A DNA stretch of 42,729 nucleotides, taken from DAOPJM01 sp035399665 (lineage in GTDB: Bacteria > Bacillota > Clostridia > Christensenellales > CAG-138). The notes beneath the pieces are model-generated. The model made no database searches. It was not told the DNA's origin and saw nothing but the letters and a program-made list of their open reading frames with translations. How positions within the stretch are numbered: the first letter of the stretch is position 1; each line of letters opens with the position of its first letter. Position numbers and translations under genes: made by a program. Of the stretch, positions 40,486 through 42,729 are shown piece after piece. The stretch is from positions 1-42,729 of the forward strand of contig DAOPJM010000014.1 in NCBI GenBank assembly GCA_035399665.1. Direction: 5' to 3'.

Positions 40486-41613
40486 CTATTTGTTAGGAAA
40501 CTTTGACAGCAGCTCGTATGCCTCCTTGTATCGCCTTATGGCCTTGTACCACTCTATGACCCACGGCAGATGAAACGAAGCGTATCCGGCGGGAAGCTCG
40601 GCACGGCATCGGTTATAGCAGTCAAGGAGCATCTTGCCGTATTCCGACCTGTCAAGATAATCCTCATGCTCCAAACGGCAGCGCACAAGCTCGCACATCT
40701 GTCTTGCAAGAGATTTATCTATGGATTGCAGCCCGTTCGTTTCGGCTGCGTCCAAAGCGGACAAGGCCTCGGTCTTACGCCCCGTATTCTCGCAGCATAT
40801 CGCAAGCTTGTGCAGGGTCATAACCGTATGCTCCTTCAACTCCGAGAAATACCTGTAGGCCTTTTCATACTCACCCGTCTCAATCTGCGCTGAGGCTGTG
40901 TTGTAGTTTATCGTGTCCAAAAGGTCCTGCCGCTTCAGCGCAGAAGCAAGACGATAGGCCACACGGTAATGAGCCTCCATGCCGCGCATATTGAGGGTGT
41001 TGCAATGGCAGTTGCCCATGACCATCTTAGCTTCGAGCATAAGACCTGCCCTTCCCTCCTGCGCCGCCATGTCGTAGGCGGTTTGCAGCGACTCCAGGGC
41101 GTCCGGGTAGTCTCCCTTTTCGTACTGTGAAACACCAAGGCTGAAGCGGGTGTAGGCATTGGGCGTCAGGCGTACCGCCTCCTCGTACCTGCCCTGGAGC
41201 ATACGCTGAAGCATAAGCTCTCGCGGCTCCATGCAGGACTCGTACTCATCATCAAGCGGGCTCCAATCATCTGTTGCGTATTTATAGAGCAGTTCTATAC
41301 TCAATGCCACAGTTGTCGCCTTGTACCTATCGTTGTCGAAGCTGTGTGCAATTTGCTTTAGCCCCTCAAAATCGCCCGAAAGCAGCCGCTCATAGCCCGT
41401 GCCGGCCGCGCTTTCGGCCTCCGCCTCGATTTCATCGTCCACATGCAGAGCGAGCCTTTCCAGCAGGAGCCGAACCACCTCGGTGGATGGGCTGGCCTTG
41501 CCCTGCTCTATCTTTGAGAGGTACGATACCGTGCAGATTCCGCGGCACAGTCCCGCTTGGCTCCAGTCGCGGCGCAGCCGCTCCCGCCGAATCAATAACC
41601 CATAGTAGTTCAT
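40486..41613 (-). CDS. XRE-family HTH regulator with TPR domain
   Basis: A 375-residue protein: an XRE HTH (about 5-58, RLRRDWSQAGLCRG...YLSKIEQGKASPS) followed by a helical region with TPR-like repeats (about 95-370, for example FSLGVSQYEKGDYPDALESL and NTASAQIETGEYEKAYRYFSEL). This layout is that of the RRNPP (Rgg, PlcR, PrgX-type) peptide-responsive regulators, though no pheromone gene is visible. It may control itself and the MFS gene downstream. SD GGAGG precedes the ATG. Confidence 0.87.
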   Translation of the reverse strand: MNYYGLLIRRERLRRDWSQAGLCRGICTVSYLSKIEQGKASPSTEVVRLLLERLALHVDDEIEAEAESAAGTGYERLLSGDFEGLKQIAHSFDNDRYKATTVALSIELLYKYATDDWSPLDDEYESCMEPRELMLQRMLQGRYEEAVRLTPNAYTRFSLGVSQYEKGDYPDALESLQTAYDMAAQEGRAGLMLEAKMVMGNCHCNTLNMRGMEAHYRVAYRLASALKRQDLLDTINYNTASAQIETGEYEKAYRYFSELKEHTVMTLHKLAICCENTGRKTEALSALDAAETNGLQSIDKSLARQMCELVRCRLEHEDYLDRSEYGKMLLDCYNRCRAELPAGYASFHLPWVIEWYKAIRRYKEAYELLSKFPNK

Positions 41614-41648
41614 GTTTCCTCCAACGAAAAAGCCTTGCTTCTTGCCGC

Positions 41649-41678
41649 ATTATACCATACATCCTCTCGGAAAACCAA
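41649..41678 (-). promoter_or_regulatory. Promoter of the XRE-TPR regulator
   Basis: On the minus strand, TTGGTT (41673-41678), 18 nt, TATAAT (41649-41654) preceded by TGG (extended -10), 36 nt before the ATG. Confidence 0.65.
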
Positions 41679-41750
41679 TATATAGAGCGCACTGAGCAAC
41701 GGCTTTGTGTGCATAAATTATTTCTGAGAAGAATATATCGACAAATTCTG

Positions 41751-41779
41751 TTGCAAATGAGTGAGAGTTGTATTAAAAT
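41751..41779 (+). promoter_or_regulatory. Promoter of the uridine-kinase-like gene
   Basis: TTGCAA (41751-41756), 17 nt, TAAAAT (41774-41779), with SD GGAGGTG just before the ATG. Confidence 0.6.
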
Positions 41780-41801
41780 ATAGAAAACTCGGAGGTGAAC
41801 A

Positions 41802-42461
41802 ATGGTTATTGTGGGGATTTGCGGAGCTTCGGGCAGCGGCAAGAGCACTCTTGCCAAGCGTATTATGGACAGCCTCGCTTGTAGCTGTGCCATAGTAGGT
41901 CAAGACTGTTATTACAGAAGCTTTCCCGAACTGCCGTTTGAGGAGCGTTGCCTTTTGAACTACGACAAGCCCGACATTTTCGACTATGAGGAAATGCTTG
42001 CCGACATCCGATTGCTTGAGTCGGGGCAACCCATCGTGAAGAAGGGCTACGACTACGCCAGACACCTTCGCGCCGACACGACGGAGCAGATCTTCCCACC
42101 CGAGGTTCTCATACTTGAGGGTATTCATATGTTCCACGACAGCCGTTTGTGCGACCTTATGAGCCTGAAGGTTTATATGCATGTTGACGTTGATGTGTGC
42201 CTGCTGCGCAGAATCAAGCGCGACATCAAGGCGAGGGGCAGAACAATCGACAGTATCTCCACACAGTACCTTGAAACCGTCAAGCCGATGTACGAGAAGT
42301 ACATTAAGCACTATATCAACGACGCGGACTTTGCCATCATGCGCGGAGGCAGAAACCGCATGGCAATCGACGCCATCTCCGCTTACCTTACAACCAAGGT
42401 TTTGGCGGAACGCTTCGAGGAAGAAAGCCGTATCTCACCCCGCCAAAGCGACGACGACTAA
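41802..42461 (+). CDS. udk: Uridine kinase-like P-loop kinase
   Basis: A 219-residue P-loop kinase of the uridine kinase/phosphoribulokinase family: Walker A GASGSGKST (8-16), DCYYRSF (Walker B-like Asp and substrate region), NYDKPDIFDY, KGYDYARHLR, ILEGIHMF, RRIKRDIKARGR (lid) and the QY segment. It most likely phosphorylates uridine/cytidine. Related proteins of unknown nucleoside specificity exist, so the symbol is provisional. It is a single gene, not in an operon. Confidence 0.85.
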   Translation: MVIVGICGASGSGKSTLAKRIMDSLACSCAIVGQDCYYRSFPELPFEERCLLNYDKPDIFDYEEMLADIRLLESGQPIVKKGYDYARHLRADTTEQIFPPEVLILEGIHMFHDSRLCDLMSLKVYMHVDVDVCLLRRIKRDIKARGRTIDSISTQYLETVKPMYEKYIKHYINDADFAIMRGGRNRMAIDAISAYLTTKVLAERFEEESRISPRQSDDD

Positions 42462-42549
42462 AGGCACTGATTGCTAAAGGTCGATAACCATAAAAAGCTC
42501 CATCACAGTTAATGCGTGGACATTTCAAACCGAAAGGTGAAAATCGGCA

Positions 42550-42577
42550 TTGACAAAACCTTGAGCTTTGGTATAAT
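42550..42577 (+). promoter_or_regulatory. Strong promoter upstream of tRNA-Arg
   Basis: A perfect TTGACA (42550-42555), 16 nt, perfect TATAAT (42572-42577) preceded by TGG (extended -10). It is the strongest promoter in the window; transcription should start near 42584, about 105 nt before the tRNA. Confidence 0.85.
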
Positions 42578-42583
42578 GAGTGT

Positions 42584-42689
42584 CGCGGCATGGGGCTTCG
42601 AATCCCGAAAAGGACTTAGAACCCATGAAACGCGTAAGGTTGCGGATAGCGCGTCCGCATCCAAGGTTTATCCCAAAACCTAATACCGT
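42584..42689 (+). other. Structured leader before tRNA-Arg with possible Arg-rich mini-ORF
   Basis: The region between promoter and tRNA could fold into two hairpins: CATGGG/CCCATG and TGCGGA/TCCGCA (the latter near 42650). It also holds a 24-codon open frame from ATG 42625 to TAG 42697-42699, whose stop is in the tRNA. The frame has five Arg codons, two of them AGG. Whether it is translated is unknown. Confidence 0.35.
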
Positions 42690-42729
42690 GTTTCCGTAGC
42701 TCAGCCGGATAGAGCGTCCGCCTCCTAAG
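42690..42729 (+). tRNA. tRNA-Arg (anticodon CCT), partial at window end
   Basis: The 5' half of a tRNA: acceptor arm GTTTCCG, TA, D stem GCTC/GAGC, and an anticodon loop CTCCTAA, giving anticodon CCT (decodes AGG). The window ends in the anticodon stem, so the 3' half is missing. Confidence 0.85.

Noticed and set aside
1..42729. CRISPR array, prophage, insertion sequence or defence island
   Set aside because: No regularly spaced repeats, transposase, integrase, phage structural gene or known defence gene is visible; DUF5131 alone is not evidence for a phage.

Overview
The window looks like a chromosomal segment of a spore-forming, fairly GC-rich Firmicute (Bacillota, class Clostridia; a finer placement is not safe from sequence alone). 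The evidence is a cotJABC spore-coat operon, a clear SpoVT homologue, a YlmC/YmxH gene, a GlgC/GlgD pair of the Firmicute type, a MurE with the meso-DAP motif DNPR, and a division and cell-wall cluster of Gram-positive layout. A run of exactly 100 N (24658-24757) inside a division gene shows that it is a draft scaffold. Almost all of the DNA is coding. I see no prophage, transposase or CRISPR array, so this is core genome, and the interest lies in unusual versions of ordinary genes.

Layout. 1-1555: a tRNA-Thr and, both on the minus strand, a fusion of an ECF vitamin-transporter S component with a type II pantothenate kinase. 1556-1940: a non-coding stretch with a dispersed inverted repeat. 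1941-3069: cotJABC (minus). 3157-5420: ymxH, nrdR (with a probable NrdR box in its promoter), pgeF/yfiH and a Nudix hydrolase (plus). 5506-13086: a minus-strand glycogen operon glgB-glgC-glgD-glgA, followed by a polysaccharide deacetylase and a PrsW-type membrane protease. 13293-14012: an SGNH esterase. 14185-26014: the dcw cluster rsmH-ftsL-PBP(PASTA)-murE-mraY-murD-ftsW-murA-ftsQ; mraZ, murF, murG, ftsA and ftsZ are not in it.

26121-28725: a DUF1858 protein, a small zinc-ribbon membrane protein and a GH13 alpha-glucan hydrolase (minus). 28868-29998: an S11 D,D-carboxypeptidase homologue that has lost all three catalytic motifs. 30016-32566: a minus operon of MTA/purine phosphorylase, DUF5131 protein and M20 peptidase. 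32754-38361: a plus operon of ACT protein, UPF0210/PFL protein, TrkA, TrkH and a class I aminotransferase. 38491-39039: spoVT behind a near-consensus sigma-G promoter. 39114-41613: an MFS transporter and an XRE-TPR regulator (minus). 41802-42461: a uridine-kinase-like protein. 42550-42729: a strong promoter, a roughly 100-nt leader and the first half of tRNA-Arg(CCU).

How the genes work together. The glycogen operon makes storage glucan, and the separate GH13 enzyme could mobilise alpha-glucan. The dcw block makes lipid-linked precursors (MurE, MraY, MurD, MurA) and the divisome core (FtsL, FtsQ, FtsW, PBP). The sporulation genes are scattered. The observations most worth following are the transporter-kinase fusion, the dead carboxypeptidase, the repeat-bearing FtsQ around the gap, the NrdR box, the sigma-G promoter, and an Arg-rich mini-ORF that runs into tRNA-Arg.
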